Below are positions 23,320 through 31,551 of a stretch of DNA of 33,394 nt, piece after piece. Position 1 is the stretch's first letter. Each line of letters opens with the position of its first letter. The position numbers and the translations under genes are program-made. Source of the DNA: Chloroflexota bacterium (GTDB taxonomy: Bacteria > Chloroflexota > Anaerolineae > Anaerolineales > Villigracilaceae); NCBI GenBank assembly GCA_016234535.1, contig JACRBH010000257.1:1-33394 (forward strand), read 5' to 3'. The notes under the pieces are model-generated. The model was not told the DNA's origin and made no database searches. It saw only the letters and a program-made list of their open reading frames with translations.

Positions 23320-24849
23320 ATGAATTCTGCCGACATTCTGACCAAACGAGCACTTCTGACTCCGAACCGCGAGGCGATGATCGAACTCGCAAGCGGAGTC
23401 CATTACACCTATGCGGAATTGGATCAACGCGCCAACCGCGCTGCAAATTTCCTGCGTGAGAAATACGGCGTGGAAAAAGGTGACCGCGTGTCCATTCTGG
23501 CACACAACAGCGTTGCTTATGTGGACTTGTTGTTTGGTTTGGCAAAACTCGGCGCAATCCTTGCTCCGCTCAATTGGCGGCTGACCTCGCGTGAGTTGAC
23601 CTACATTGTCAACGACTGCCAACCCAAGGTGTTGATCGTCGGCCCTGAATTCGTTTCGGTGTATGACGAGATGAAAGACTCCATCAAAGTGGAGCAACTC
23701 ATTTCGCTGGAAGGTGCGAATGTATCAGGGGAAGCATATGAAAAATTGGCCGACCAAGCCTCGGCGGAAGAACCGAAGCGGCCTGTCATCTCAGGCGATG
23801 ATGCCGTTTGCATCCTGTACACATCAGGCACAACGGGGCGGCCGAAAGGCGCAGTCCTCCCGCACAGACAGGTGGTGTGGAATTCCATCAACACCGTTGT
23901 GTCGTGGGGGCTGAACGAAAAAGATATTTCACCGATCCTCACGCCCATGTTTCACTCGGGCGGGTTGTTCGTTTTTCTTGCGCCGCTCTTTCACGTTGGC
24001 GGCAAACTTTTGCTCGGACGCACCTTCGACCCTGATGCTTCGTTGAAATTGATCGTTGAAGAAAAATGCACGGTCATTCTCGGCGTGCCAACTCTGTTCC
24101 AAGTGTGGATGAATTCACCACAATTCGAAAACGCTGATTTCAGCCACGTCCGCTTTTTCATCAGCGGCGGCGCGCCATGCCCGCCATCGTTGATCGAAGC
24201 GTGGAGCAAGTCAAAAGGTGTGGCGATGCGCCAAGGCTACGGTCTGACCGAAGTTGGTGTGAATTGTTTTTCGATGACCGATGAAGATGCGCTGCGAAAA
24301 ATGGGTTCGGTGGGGAAACCGATCTTTCACAGTGAGATGCGTTTGGTGGATGCAGATTGCAAGGATGTGCCCGTTGGCGAAACTGGCGAGTTGATCATCA
24401 AGGGCGATCACGTTTGCGCAGGCTATTGGAATAACACAGATGCGACCACGCAATCTTTGCGCGATGGCTGGTTCCACACAGGCGATATGGCACGCATGGA
24501 TGAAGAAGGCTATTTCTATATCGCTGGGCGTTTCAAAGACATGATCATCAGCGGCGGGGAGAATGTGTATGCCGCCGAAGTGGAATCAGTTTTCCGTGAA
24601 CATGCGGCAGTTGCAGATGCGGCGCTGATCGGCGAACCCGATGAGAAATGGGGCGAGGTCGGTTTGATGATCGTGGCTTGCAAGCCGAATCAAACTGTTG
24701 ATGAAGGCGAGTTGTTGAAATTCTGTTCGGGACGATTGGCGAAATATAAGATCCCGAAGCGTATTGAATTTGTTGAGTCATTGCCTTATTCACCGTATGG
24801 AAAAGTGATCAAGGCTGAATTGATAAAACAGTGGGTGGTGGGCAGTTGA
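23320..24849 (+). CDS. Acyl-CoA ligase (class I adenylate-forming enzyme) 2
   Basis: A 509-residue ANL-superfamily ligase paralogous to that at 17548. It has YTSGTTGRPKGAVLPH at about 167, GYGLTEVGVN near 306, WFHTGDMARMDEEGYFYIAG near 384, SGGENVYAAEVE near 412 and catalytic Lys in YGKVIKAEL near 493. It should make an acyl-CoA from an imported or internally released acid. No good Shine-Dalgarno sequence precedes ATG 23320, which abuts the repeat at 23224-23310, so translation may be coupled or inefficient. Having two ligases in one cluster suggests two different acids, for example the substrate and a released side product. Confidence 0.92.
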   Translation: MNSADILTKRALLTPNREAMIELASGVHYTYAELDQRANRAANFLREKYGVEKGDRVSILAHNSVAYVDLLFGLAKLGAILAPLNWRLTSRELTYIVNDCQPKVLIVGPEFVSVYDEMKDSIKVEQLISLEGANVSGEAYEKLADQASAEEPKRPVISGDDAVCILYTSGTTGRPKGAVLPHRQVVWNSINTVVSWGLNEKDISPILTPMFHSGGLFVFLAPLFHVGGKLLLGRTFDPDASLKLIVEEKCTVILGVPTLFQVWMNSPQFENADFSHVRFFISGGAPCPPSLIEAWSKSKGVAMRQGYGLTEVGVNCFSMTDEDALRKMGSVGKPIFHSEMRLVDADCKDVPVGETGELIIKGDHVCAGYWNNTDATTQSLRDGWFHTGDMARMDEEGYFYIAGRFKDMIISGGENVYAAEVESVFREHAAVADAALIGEPDEKWGEVGLMIVACKPNQTVDEGELLKFCSGRLAKYKIPKRIEFVESLPYSPYGKVIKAELIKQWVVGS

Positions 24850-24907
24850 TGGTGGGTGGTTTTTCTAACCACTACACACTTCCCACTTTCCACTGAAAGG
24901 AACCAAT

Positions 24908-25711
24908 ATGCCAAAAGCACAATCAAACGGAATCGAACTCTATTACGAAATTCAAGGCGCGGGTCAACCGCTCGTGTTGATCTCTGGTCTTGGTTATCCA
25001 CTTTGGCAATGGCACAAGATGGTTCCATTTTTGGCGGAGCATTTTCAAGTCATCACTTTCGATAATCGAGGCGTTGGTCAAAGTGACAAACCCGCAGGCC
25101 CATACACTGCTCAAATGCTTGCGGCAGATACAGCGGGCTTGCTCGACGCGCTTGGAATTGAGAAAGCCATCATCGCAGGTCATTCGATGGGCGGGTTTAT
25201 CGCTCAAGCAATGGCGCTTGATTTTCCGCAGAAGGTGGCGAAACTGATCTTGTGTTCGACCAACTTTGGCGGGCCGCATCATGTACCAGTCACGGCTGAG
25301 GCGATGAAAGTCCTCACCGATGTGACCAGTGATGCGCTCACCCGTTTCAAAAATGGATTGTCCGTCAGCACCGCGCCAGATTGGTCAGAAAAGAATCCAG
25401 AGATGATCGAAGAATGGGTCAAGTGGCGCATTGCTAATCCAATTGACCCTGCACCGTATCAGGCACAACTTGCCATCGGTCTTGGATTATTGACCGAAGC
25501 TGCAGCCTTTGAAGATAAACTTCCGCGCCTCAACGTCCCGACCTTGATCCTGTTCGGCGCTCACGACAAAGTTGTCCCACCTGAAAACGCTTCGCTTTTA
25601 GTCGAGAAAATTTCAGGGAGCAAGGTAGCCATCCTCCCCAATGCGGGGCATTTCTTCCCAATTGAAGTTGCGGAAGCAGCCTCGCGCACAATTACGGATT
25701 TTGCAGCATAA
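24908..25711 (+). CDS. Alpha/beta hydrolase 2
   Basis: A 267-residue alpha/beta hydrolase of the 3-oxoadipate enol-lactonase/meta-cleavage hydrolase-like size class. It has ISGLGYPLWQW near the oxyanion hole, FDNRGVGQSDKP, nucleophile Ser93 in IAGHSMGGFIAQAMAL, the acid in FGAHDKVVPPENA and the His in NAGHFFPIEVAEA. The oxyanion strand lacks the common HG pair (SGLG instead), as in several lactonase-like members. AAAGGA lies 6 bp upstream of the start. It sits between the second ligase and the importer genes. The substrate is unknown; ring-lactone or C-C cleavage is possible but not shown. Confidence 0.9.
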   Translation: MPKAQSNGIELYYEIQGAGQPLVLISGLGYPLWQWHKMVPFLAEHFQVITFDNRGVGQSDKPAGPYTAQMLAADTAGLLDALGIEKAIIAGHSMGGFIAQAMALDFPQKVAKLILCSTNFGGPHHVPVTAEAMKVLTDVTSDALTRFKNGLSVSTAPDWSEKNPEMIEEWVKWRIANPIDPAPYQAQLAIGLGLLTEAAAFEDKLPRLNVPTLILFGAHDKVVPPENASLLVEKISGSKVAILPNAGHFFPIEVAEAASRTITDFAA

Positions 25712-25767
25712 GAGGCGTTCTCTTGTGCTGATTAATCGAACTACTAATTTACAAGGAGAAGAATAAA

Positions 25768-27153
25768 ATGAAAGTTTTTCGAACGCTCGCATTTTTGCTG
25801 GTAGTCATGTCACTCGTATTGGCTGCCTGCGCCTCCGCTGCTACAGAGGCTCCTACTGAAGTCCCTGTTGTTGAAACCGAGGCCCCTGTTGTCGCAACTG
25901 AAGCACCCGTTGCAACCGAAGCTCCCGCCGCTGGTTTGACCTGCGCTGAGCCGATCAAAGTCGGGCTTATCTCCGACGCCTCTGGTGCGTTGGCCATCTA
26001 TGGCGCTCACATCCTGCGCTCTTTCATGCTCGGCATGGAATACGCAACAGGCGCCGCTGGTTCCGCTGGTGAGAAATTTGACATCACCGTGACCCAGGAA
26101 AACACCTTCAAGATCGACGACTGCGAAATCATTGTGTACGTCCGCGATGATGGCAGCAATGCCGAAAACACCGCCACCGTTGCCCGCGAACTGATCGATG
26201 TTCAGAAGGTCAACATTTTGGTTGGTACCGTTTCCTCGGGCGCAACCGCCACCCTTCAGGGCATTGCCCTCGAAAGCAAGATCCCGTTGATCGTGGCTCC
26301 CGCCGCCGCCAATGACATCACTGGCGTCAACTTCAACGAATACACCTTCCGCGTCAGCCGCAACAACTATCAAGACGCCATGAACGAATGTGTTGCTCTC
26401 ACCCAGCAATACAAGACCTTCGTCCAGATCGCTCCTGACTACGCGTTTGGACAGGGTTCCGCAGCCGCCTTCCGCGACGCCTGCACCCTCGAAGGCGCAG
26501 AATTCGTCGCTGACGATATCTTCGCCCCGTTGGACACCACCGACTTCACTCCCTACATGGAGCAGATCGCCAACTCTGGCGCAGAAGCTTACATCGTTAC
26601 CTGGGCTGGTTCAGGCTTCGTATCCCTGGTGCAGGCTGCCAAGGATCAGGGCGTGACCGAATCCATGGCTCTCGGCGCCACCTTCATTGACAACGTCCTC
26701 ATGCCGACCTTCTTCGCGAACGCTGTCGGCACCACCGCAGGCATTCTGTATCACTACAGCGCCCCGAACAATGCCGCCAATGACTTCCTCAAAGAACAGG
26801 ACAAGGCCCGCTATGGTGTCATGCCTGACCTGTTTGACGCCGATGGTATGAACGCCGCCATCCTCGTTGTGGAAGCCATCAAGGCCACCAACGGCGATGC
26901 CAATGGTGATGCACTCAAGACTGCCATGGAAGGGATTTCCTTCGAAGGCCCCAAGGGCACTGTTGCCATTCGCGCTGAAGATCATGTCGCCATTCAGGAC
27001 ATGTACATTATGAAGCTCGTCAGCGTGACCGAAGCGGATGCCAACTTCTACGAATATTTAGACACCACCCGCCCCGAGCCTCCTTGCCTTCTCCCCGAAG
27101 CTCTCAAGGATCGCTGCGGCGCTTTACCCTACGGCAACCTGAGCGGAAAATAA
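25768..27153 (+). CDS. Liv/HAAT-type ABC transporter substrate-binding lipoprotein
   Basis: A 461-residue periplasmic-binding-type protein (peripla_BP_6 family). The signal peptide MKVFRTLAFLLVVMSLVLAA ends at lipobox Cys21, so it is anchored to the outer face of the membrane. A Thr/Glu/Ala/Pro/Val linker with repeated TEAP units (residues about 25-53) precedes the binding fold, which opens CAEPIKVGLISDASGALAIYG and contains VGTVSSGATATLQGIALESK and DYAFGQGSAAAFRD. Liv-type receptors bind branched amino acids, amides, urea or aromatic and aliphatic carboxylates. Next to two CoA ligases, a carboxylate is the better guess here. AAGGAG lies upstream of the start. Confidence 0.93.
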   Translation: MKVFRTLAFLLVVMSLVLAACASAATEAPTEVPVVETEAPVVATEAPVATEAPAAGLTCAEPIKVGLISDASGALAIYGAHILRSFMLGMEYATGAAGSAGEKFDITVTQENTFKIDDCEIIVYVRDDGSNAENTATVARELIDVQKVNILVGTVSSGATATLQGIALESKIPLIVAPAAANDITGVNFNEYTFRVSRNNYQDAMNECVALTQQYKTFVQIAPDYAFGQGSAAAFRDACTLEGAEFVADDIFAPLDTTDFTPYMEQIANSGAEAYIVTWAGSGFVSLVQAAKDQGVTESMALGATFIDNVLMPTFFANAVGTTAGILYHYSAPNNAANDFLKEQDKARYGVMPDLFDADGMNAAILVVEAIKATNGDANGDALKTAMEGISFEGPKGTVAIRAEDHVAIQDMYIMKLVSVTEADANFYEYLDTTRPEPPCLLPEALKDRCGALPYGNLSGK

Positions 27154-27173
27154 TTTAGTACTACAATGAGTGA

Positions 27174-27272
27174 AGTGACTGGAATTCATGTGAGTTTCAG
27201 TCACTCAAGTTTCAGACCACAGACCGTGGACGATAGACCATGAGTTTTTATAACAGTCCATCGTCTACGGTC
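27174..27272. repeat. Two inverted repeats before the first ABC ATPase gene
   Basis: AGTGACTG/CAGTCACT (27174-27205), then GACCGTGGACGATAGACC (27222-27239) pairing with GTCCATCGTCTACGGTC (27256-27272) with two mismatches. They lie in the 144-bp gap after the binding-protein gene. Such a hairpin could protect the abundant binding-protein mRNA and lower expression of the following ATPase and permease genes, as often seen for ABC importers; this is inference. Confidence 0.75.
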
Positions 27273-27297
27273 AACGGTCAAAAAAATGGAAGGTGCC

Positions 27298-28068
27298 ATG
27301 ACCACCGAATTTATTCTTGAAACCCAAAACATCCGCAAACAATTCGGCGGGCTCGTTGCTGTGGACAACGTCAGTATCAAAGTCCGCAAGAACTCATTAC
27401 ACGCCATCATTGGCCCGAACGGCGCGGGCAAAACAACTTTTTTTAATTTACTCAGCGGCAACCTCGAACCCACCAGCGGAAAAGTCATCTACAAGGGACA
27501 GGACATCACGCACCAGCCCGTCCACCGCACGATCCATTTCGGCATCGGGCGTTCCTTCCAGATCACAAACATCTTCCCCAATCTCACAGTCTTTGAAAAT
27601 ATTCGTCTCGCCTCACAGGCGCTTGGAAGCGACAACTTCAAGTTCTGGCAGGCTTCTTCGCGTTTCAAAAAATATGAAGAACGCACATGGAATGTCATCG
27701 AACGAGTTGGCTTAAAGGAACGTGCCCAAACTTTTGCGCGCACCCTTCCGCATGGCGACCAGCGCAAACTGGAACTCGGCATGATCCTCGCGCCCGATCC
27801 TGAAGTCCTTTTATTGGACGAACCCACCGCAGGCATGGCTTCAGAGCAAGTACCCGAATTGATCGCCTTGATTCAGGGAATCCAAAAAGAAGGCAACAAA
27901 ACCGTCATGCTCGTGGAACACAACATGAACGTGGTCATGAGCGTTTCAGATGCGATCACGGTCATGCATCAAGGCATGGTACTAGCGGAAGGCACACCCG
28001 CCGAGATCGCCGCCAACAAGGAAGTCCAAACCGCTTATCTTGGCGGGCTGTACGAATTGAATGTGTAA
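27298..28068 (+). CDS. livG: LivG-like ABC transporter ATPase
   Basis: A 256-residue ATPase with Walker A GPNGAGKTT at 39-47, Walker B VLLLDEPTAGM near 170, and the H-loop in MLVEHNMNVVMSVSD. The signature loop reads LPHGDQRKLELG in place of LSGGQ, typical of the LivG branch (often LSYGEQR). The C-terminal GGLYELNV is typical. The start at 27298 is preferred over 27286 because GGAAGG lies just upstream. With LivF it powers import by the LivH/LivM permease pair. Confidence 0.93.
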   Translation: MTTEFILETQNIRKQFGGLVAVDNVSIKVRKNSLHAIIGPNGAGKTTFFNLLSGNLEPTSGKVIYKGQDITHQPVHRTIHFGIGRSFQITNIFPNLTVFENIRLASQALGSDNFKFWQASSRFKKYEERTWNVIERVGLKERAQTFARTLPHGDQRKLELGMILAPDPEVLLLDEPTAGMASEQVPELIALIQGIQKEGNKTVMLVEHNMNVVMSVSDAITVMHQGMVLAEGTPAEIAANKEVQTAYLGGLYELNV

Positions 28069-28071
28069 GAA

Positions 28072-28128
28072 CGGAGTCGAAAGTCTCCCGACTTTCGATA
28101 GTAAAACGTCTGGAGACGTTTTACTCCG
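28072..28128. repeat. Double-hairpin repeat, copy 2 (relative at 16412-16471)
   Basis: TCGAAAGTC/GACTTTCGA around TCCC, then AGTAAAACGTC/GACGTTTTACT around TGGA, all closed by CGGAGT/ACTCCG. The stems are perfect. Compared with the copy at 16412, outer stem bases differ but still pair. It fills the gap between the two ATPase genes. Confidence 0.75.
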
Positions 28129-28147
28129 CTATCTAAACTGAGGTCTC

Positions 28148-28852
28148 ATGGAATACATCCTCGACGTACAAAACATCCACACCTTCATCGGTCAATATCA
28201 TATTTTGCAGGGCGTAAATGTGCGCGTGCCCAAGGGCTCCATCACAGCCTTGCTCGGGCGCAACGGCGCAGGCAAAACCACCACGCTTAAATCCATTCTC
28301 GGGTTAACTCCGCCACGTGAAGGCAAAGTTATCTATGAAGGGAAGGAAGTGCAGGGTATGCATTCCTTCGACATCGCCAGCAAGGGCATTGGCTTTGTCC
28401 CAGAACACCGCGCCATCTTCCGCGACCTGACCGTTGAGGAAAACCTCAAAATCGCGGAACGCGTCAAAGGTGATTACCTTCGCAAGAGGGATTTCATCTT
28501 CGATCTCTTCCCAGATCTCAAACGACTGATCACATTGCCTGGCACCAGCCTTTCAGGCGGACAGCAGCAAATGCTCGCCATTGCCCGCTCCTTCGTTGCC
28601 GACAATCATCTTCTGTTGATCGATGAACCCAGCGAAGGTCTTGCGCCAGTCATCATCGAAAGCATGATGTCCGTCATTCGTGAACTTTCCAAAGATTCCA
28701 CCATTGTGCTGGTCGAACAAAACTTCCTCGTTGCGAGTCGGCTTGCCGAGTATTATGTCATCATCGAAGAAGGGCGCTCCGTGCAGGAAGGCAGCATGAA
28801 AGATCTTGCCAATGACAAAGCCGCCATCCATCGTTATTTGGGAGCCGCATAA
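28148..28852 (+). CDS. livF: LivF-like ABC transporter ATPase
   Basis: A 234-residue ATPase with Walker A GRNGAGKTTT near 38, signature LSGGQQQMLAIARS near 138, Walker B LLLIDEPSEGLAPVI and the H-loop region IVLVEQNF. The length and the C-terminal AAIHRYLGAA are typical of LivF. It follows LivG after the double-hairpin spacer and ends 1 bp before the start of the LivH gene, so the two are translationally coupled. Confidence 0.93.
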   Translation: MEYILDVQNIHTFIGQYHILQGVNVRVPKGSITALLGRNGAGKTTTLKSILGLTPPREGKVIYEGKEVQGMHSFDIASKGIGFVPEHRAIFRDLTVEENLKIAERVKGDYLRKRDFIFDLFPDLKRLITLPGTSLSGGQQQMLAIARSFVADNHLLLIDEPSEGLAPVIIESMMSVIRELSKDSTIVLVEQNFLVASRLAEYYVIIEEGRSVQEGSMKDLANDKAAIHRYLGAA

Positions 28853-28853
28853 T

Positions 28854-30401
28854 ATGAATACATTCCTCCGCAAAAACACAGTGCTCCTTATCACGCTTGC
28901 CGTCATCACCGCGCTCTTCATTGCCGCAGCGCAAGGCATGGAAAAGAAAGACTTTGTCATCACCCTGCTGCGCGGCCTTGCAGTCGGCTCCATCACATTC
29001 CTCGTCGCATCGGGCTTCTCGCTTATCTTCGGTCTGTTGGATGTGCTCAACCTCGCGCACGGCACGCTCTTCATGATCGGTGCCTACATCGGTTGGACTG
29101 TCTTTGTCCGCCCTGATACCTTTGTGGATTTACTGACTCCGCTCGCGTTGATACTCAGTGGATTCGCTCTCGCAGATGTGTACCCGTTTCTCGCTACCCG
29201 AATCAGGCTCGGCTTAAGTATGAAGCGGATTCTCCCCTGGGCATTGATCCTCGTCTCCGTCCTCATCTTCAGCTTTATCCTGCCCCGATATCCTATCTCC
29301 ATCTGGGACGTTGAAAACTACGGACAAAGCCCCGTTACCTATTCGTTCATGGCAGATTCGGGCACACGCCTGCCCGCGCCAGTTGCGGTCTTCACTGAAA
29401 TTGCGGCGCCGCTCGCTTTGATCGGATTGGTGCTTGCCAGCATGATCGGCGCTTTCGGGCTTTCACTATTCAATAGTGAAACGCAGCAACAGTTCAAATT
29501 GACTTGGAAGAACTTTGCTGCCTTCGCAATTCTTTTGATCGTTGCATTGCTCACGTTTATCTTTAACGAATCACTAACTGCCGTGTTGACGGGACTCAGC
29601 TCGAACTGGCTTTTCCTGATCGCGGTTGTGGTTGCGACATTAAGCGGCGCTGGTCTGGGCGCACTGATCGAATCGACATTGATCCGCCCGCTGTACATCC
29701 GCCCGATCTATCAACTCATGCTCACCCTCGGCATGAGCGCCATCGGCATTGAAATTGTCCGCTCGGTTTGGGGGCGGCCCGAATTCGTAATGCCAAAGCC
29801 CGCATTCTTCAACGGCACTGGCGGAGTTTGCCCCGCCACAAATTTTGCGGATTGGTGGGCAAACAATTGCTCCACAATATTATTGCTGGATGGACGTGTG
29901 CGCGTCTATAACGAGATTTTTATTCCGATCATTGGCGTGATTGTCTTGATCTCGATCTGGATGTTACTGCAACGCACGCGTCTTGGAATGGTTATCCGCG
30001 CAGGCGTGCAGGATCGTGAAATGGTCGAAGCACTGGGCATCAATGTCCGCCGCGTCTTCACCATGGTCTTCGGCCTCGGCGTGGGGCTCGCCGCTCTCGG
30101 CGGTATTCTCGCCGCGCCCTCAATGGGGCTTTCCAACGCAATGGGCGAAAGTCTCTTCCTCAACGCGCTCATCGCCCTCGCCATCGGCGGCCTGACAAAT
30201 TATCCAGGTGCCGCGCTTGGTTCTGTGCTGGTCGGACTCATCCAGCAATTCATCATCAAGTATGGGCAGATCGGCATTGCCATCCCGTTCACAGATATTA
30301 TTTTCAAACCCACACCGCCGCTCGTCCCTGCATCCACTGTGCTGCTGATGGTGATCATTTTGCTCATTCTTCCAAATGGCTTGCTCGGTAAAAAGGAATA
30401 A
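28854..30401 (+). CDS. livH: LivH-like ABC transporter permease, enlarged
   Basis: A 515-residue inner-membrane permease, far longer than the usual 290-310 residues. The start at 28854 (MNTFLRKNTVLLITL) has GGGAG upstream. The core begins ITFLVASGFSLIFGLLDVLN and AHGTLFMIGAYIGWTVF, breaks off near residue 86, and resumes near 252 (LSGAGLGALIESTLIRPLYI; LMLTLGMSAIGIEIV). It contains the EAA-like segment MVEALGINVRRVFTMVFGLG. The inserted 165 residues carry about four extra hydrophobic segments. A second, periplasmic insert near 320-358 has two Cys (GVCPATNFADWWANNCST). The termini are normal (ILPNGLLGKKE). It pairs with LivM 8 bp downstream. Confidence 0.9.
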   Translation: MNTFLRKNTVLLITLAVITALFIAAAQGMEKKDFVITLLRGLAVGSITFLVASGFSLIFGLLDVLNLAHGTLFMIGAYIGWTVFVRPDTFVDLLTPLALILSGFALADVYPFLATRIRLGLSMKRILPWALILVSVLIFSFILPRYPISIWDVENYGQSPVTYSFMADSGTRLPAPVAVFTEIAAPLALIGLVLASMIGAFGLSLFNSETQQQFKLTWKNFAAFAILLIVALLTFIFNESLTAVLTGLSSNWLFLIAVVVATLSGAGLGALIESTLIRPLYIRPIYQLMLTLGMSAIGIEIVRSVWGRPEFVMPKPAFFNGTGGVCPATNFADWWANNCSTILLLDGRVRVYNEIFIPIIGVIVLISIWMLLQRTRLGMVIRAGVQDREMVEALGINVRRVFTMVFGLGVGLAALGGILAAPSMGLSNAMGESLFLNALIALAIGGLTNYPGAALGSVLVGLIQQFIIKYGQIGIAIPFTDIIFKPTPPLVPASTVLLMVIILLILPNGLLGKKE

Positions 30402-30409
30402 GGACGGAC

Positions 30410-31441
30410 ATGAAAAAATTTCTTTCATCCAACCGCGCATCACTCATAACACTCCTCGCGCTTATTCTTCTGCCGTTCATCGTCGGCCTGATGGATGGTG
30501 AATCTCCAATGGCTGTCCTTGCAAATGAAAGCGGCAACGCAAAATTTGCCCAGGGACTCGCCATCGAGATATTCATCCTAGCTCTTTATGCCTTGAGCTT
30601 TGACTTGATCTTCGGCATCACGGGTATGTTGTCCTTCGGCCATTCCATGTTCTTCGGCGTGGGCGCATATCTAACAGGTATTTCCCTTAAGACATTGGGC
30701 CTGTCCCTTCCCGCAACACTTGGATTAGTCTTTATTGCAGCTATTGTGCAAGCCATTCTGTTCGGACTGGTATTGCCGCGCGTCAAAGGAATCACATTCG
30801 CTCTCGTTACACTGGGTATGGGATCTGTCTTCCATATCGTTGTCATGTCCAGCGAACTTGGTCCCTACACTGGCGCGGATGTTGGCCTACAAGGCGTGAT
30901 CGCGCCCGCATTCATCAGCCCCGCCAATGAGCGCATCCGTTTTTATTTTATAGCTTTGACGATATTGATTCTGGTTTATCTGCTGTATAAACGCTTCGTC
31001 GATTCCCCCACAGGACGCGTCTGCATCGCCATCCGCGAGAACGAAGGCCGCGCCCGCATGTTGGGGTACAACACCTTCTACTTCAAACTCGCCGCGCTCA
31101 CCCTCTCTTCATTGACCGCCGCTCTGGCTGGCTTCATGCACACGCTTTATCAACCCATCGTCAGTCCGAACGTTGCCAGCATGGGGTTCACCGTCACTGC
31201 CCTGCTCATCATTCTCATTGGCGGCGTAGGCACGCTCAATGGCGCATTGGTTGGCGCTGTAGTCTACCGCCTGCTGGATTTTGGCCTGCGCCGTTACATC
31301 GGTGAAAGCGCCAGCTTCATCAGCGGAGCGGTGTATGTGCTTTTTGTCTTGTTCATCCCATTTGGTATCGTCGGAACATGGAGAGCGAAATCCTTCCAGA
31401 TCAATCAAGGCTGGCAGAGACTGCGAAAACTGTTCGGCTAA
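30410..31441 (+). CDS. livM: LivM-like ABC transporter permease
   Basis: A 343-residue permease with the family landmarks FDLIFGITGMLSFGHSMFFG near 66, TFALVTLGMGSVFHIVV, the cytoplasmic loop AIRENEGRARMLGYNTFYFK (EAA-like) and the C-terminal GVGTLNGALVGAVVYRLLDF. About nine hydrophobic segments are seen, a normal size. The start at 30410 follows AAGGACGG. It is the last gene of the importer; a long hairpin with a T-run follows its stop codon. Confidence 0.93.
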   Translation: MKKFLSSNRASLITLLALILLPFIVGLMDGESPMAVLANESGNAKFAQGLAIEIFILALYALSFDLIFGITGMLSFGHSMFFGVGAYLTGISLKTLGLSLPATLGLVFIAAIVQAILFGLVLPRVKGITFALVTLGMGSVFHIVVMSSELGPYTGADVGLQGVIAPAFISPANERIRFYFIALTILILVYLLYKRFVDSPTGRVCIAIRENEGRARMLGYNTFYFKLAALTLSSLTAALAGFMHTLYQPIVSPNVASMGFTVTALLIILIGGVGTLNGALVGAVVYRLLDFGLRRYIGESASFISGAVYVLFVLFIPFGIVGTWRAKSFQINQGWQRLRKLFG

Positions 31442-31460
31442 ATTTCCACCTCAAAACTTC

Positions 31461-31526
31461 ATCCGCAGATTTTATGGATTGCGCAGATAGAAATCTGCAT
31501 AATCTGTATAATTTGCGGATTGTTTT
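31461..31526 (+). terminator. Long imperfect hairpin with T-run after livM
   Basis: Two 28-nt arms (31461-31488 starting ATCCGCAGATTTTATGGATT, and 31493-31520) pair at about 21 positions around AGAA, followed by TGTTTTT. This likely ends the acyl-CoA/importer operon. The sequence resembles the dispersed 'atctgcggatt' palindromes that I recall from many bacteria, so it may be a captured repeat. Confidence 0.65.
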
Positions 31527-31551
31527 TAATACATCCTAATTTTGGAACATC

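Noticed and set aside
16493..25711. Polyketide or olefin (Ole-type) biosynthesis cluster
   Set aside because: KAS III-like, alpha/beta hydrolase, ligase and SDR genes recall oleABCD, but OleA keeps the Cys-His-Asn triad, there are two ligases plus a thiolase-DUF35 pair, and a solute importer fits uptake better than synthesis. It is not excluded.
25810..26409. 199-codon minus-strand open frame opposite the substrate-binding lipoprotein gene
   Set aside because: It mirrors the biased codon use of the lipoprotein gene; the Gly/Val/Asp-rich product has no recognisable motif and there is no ribosome binding site.
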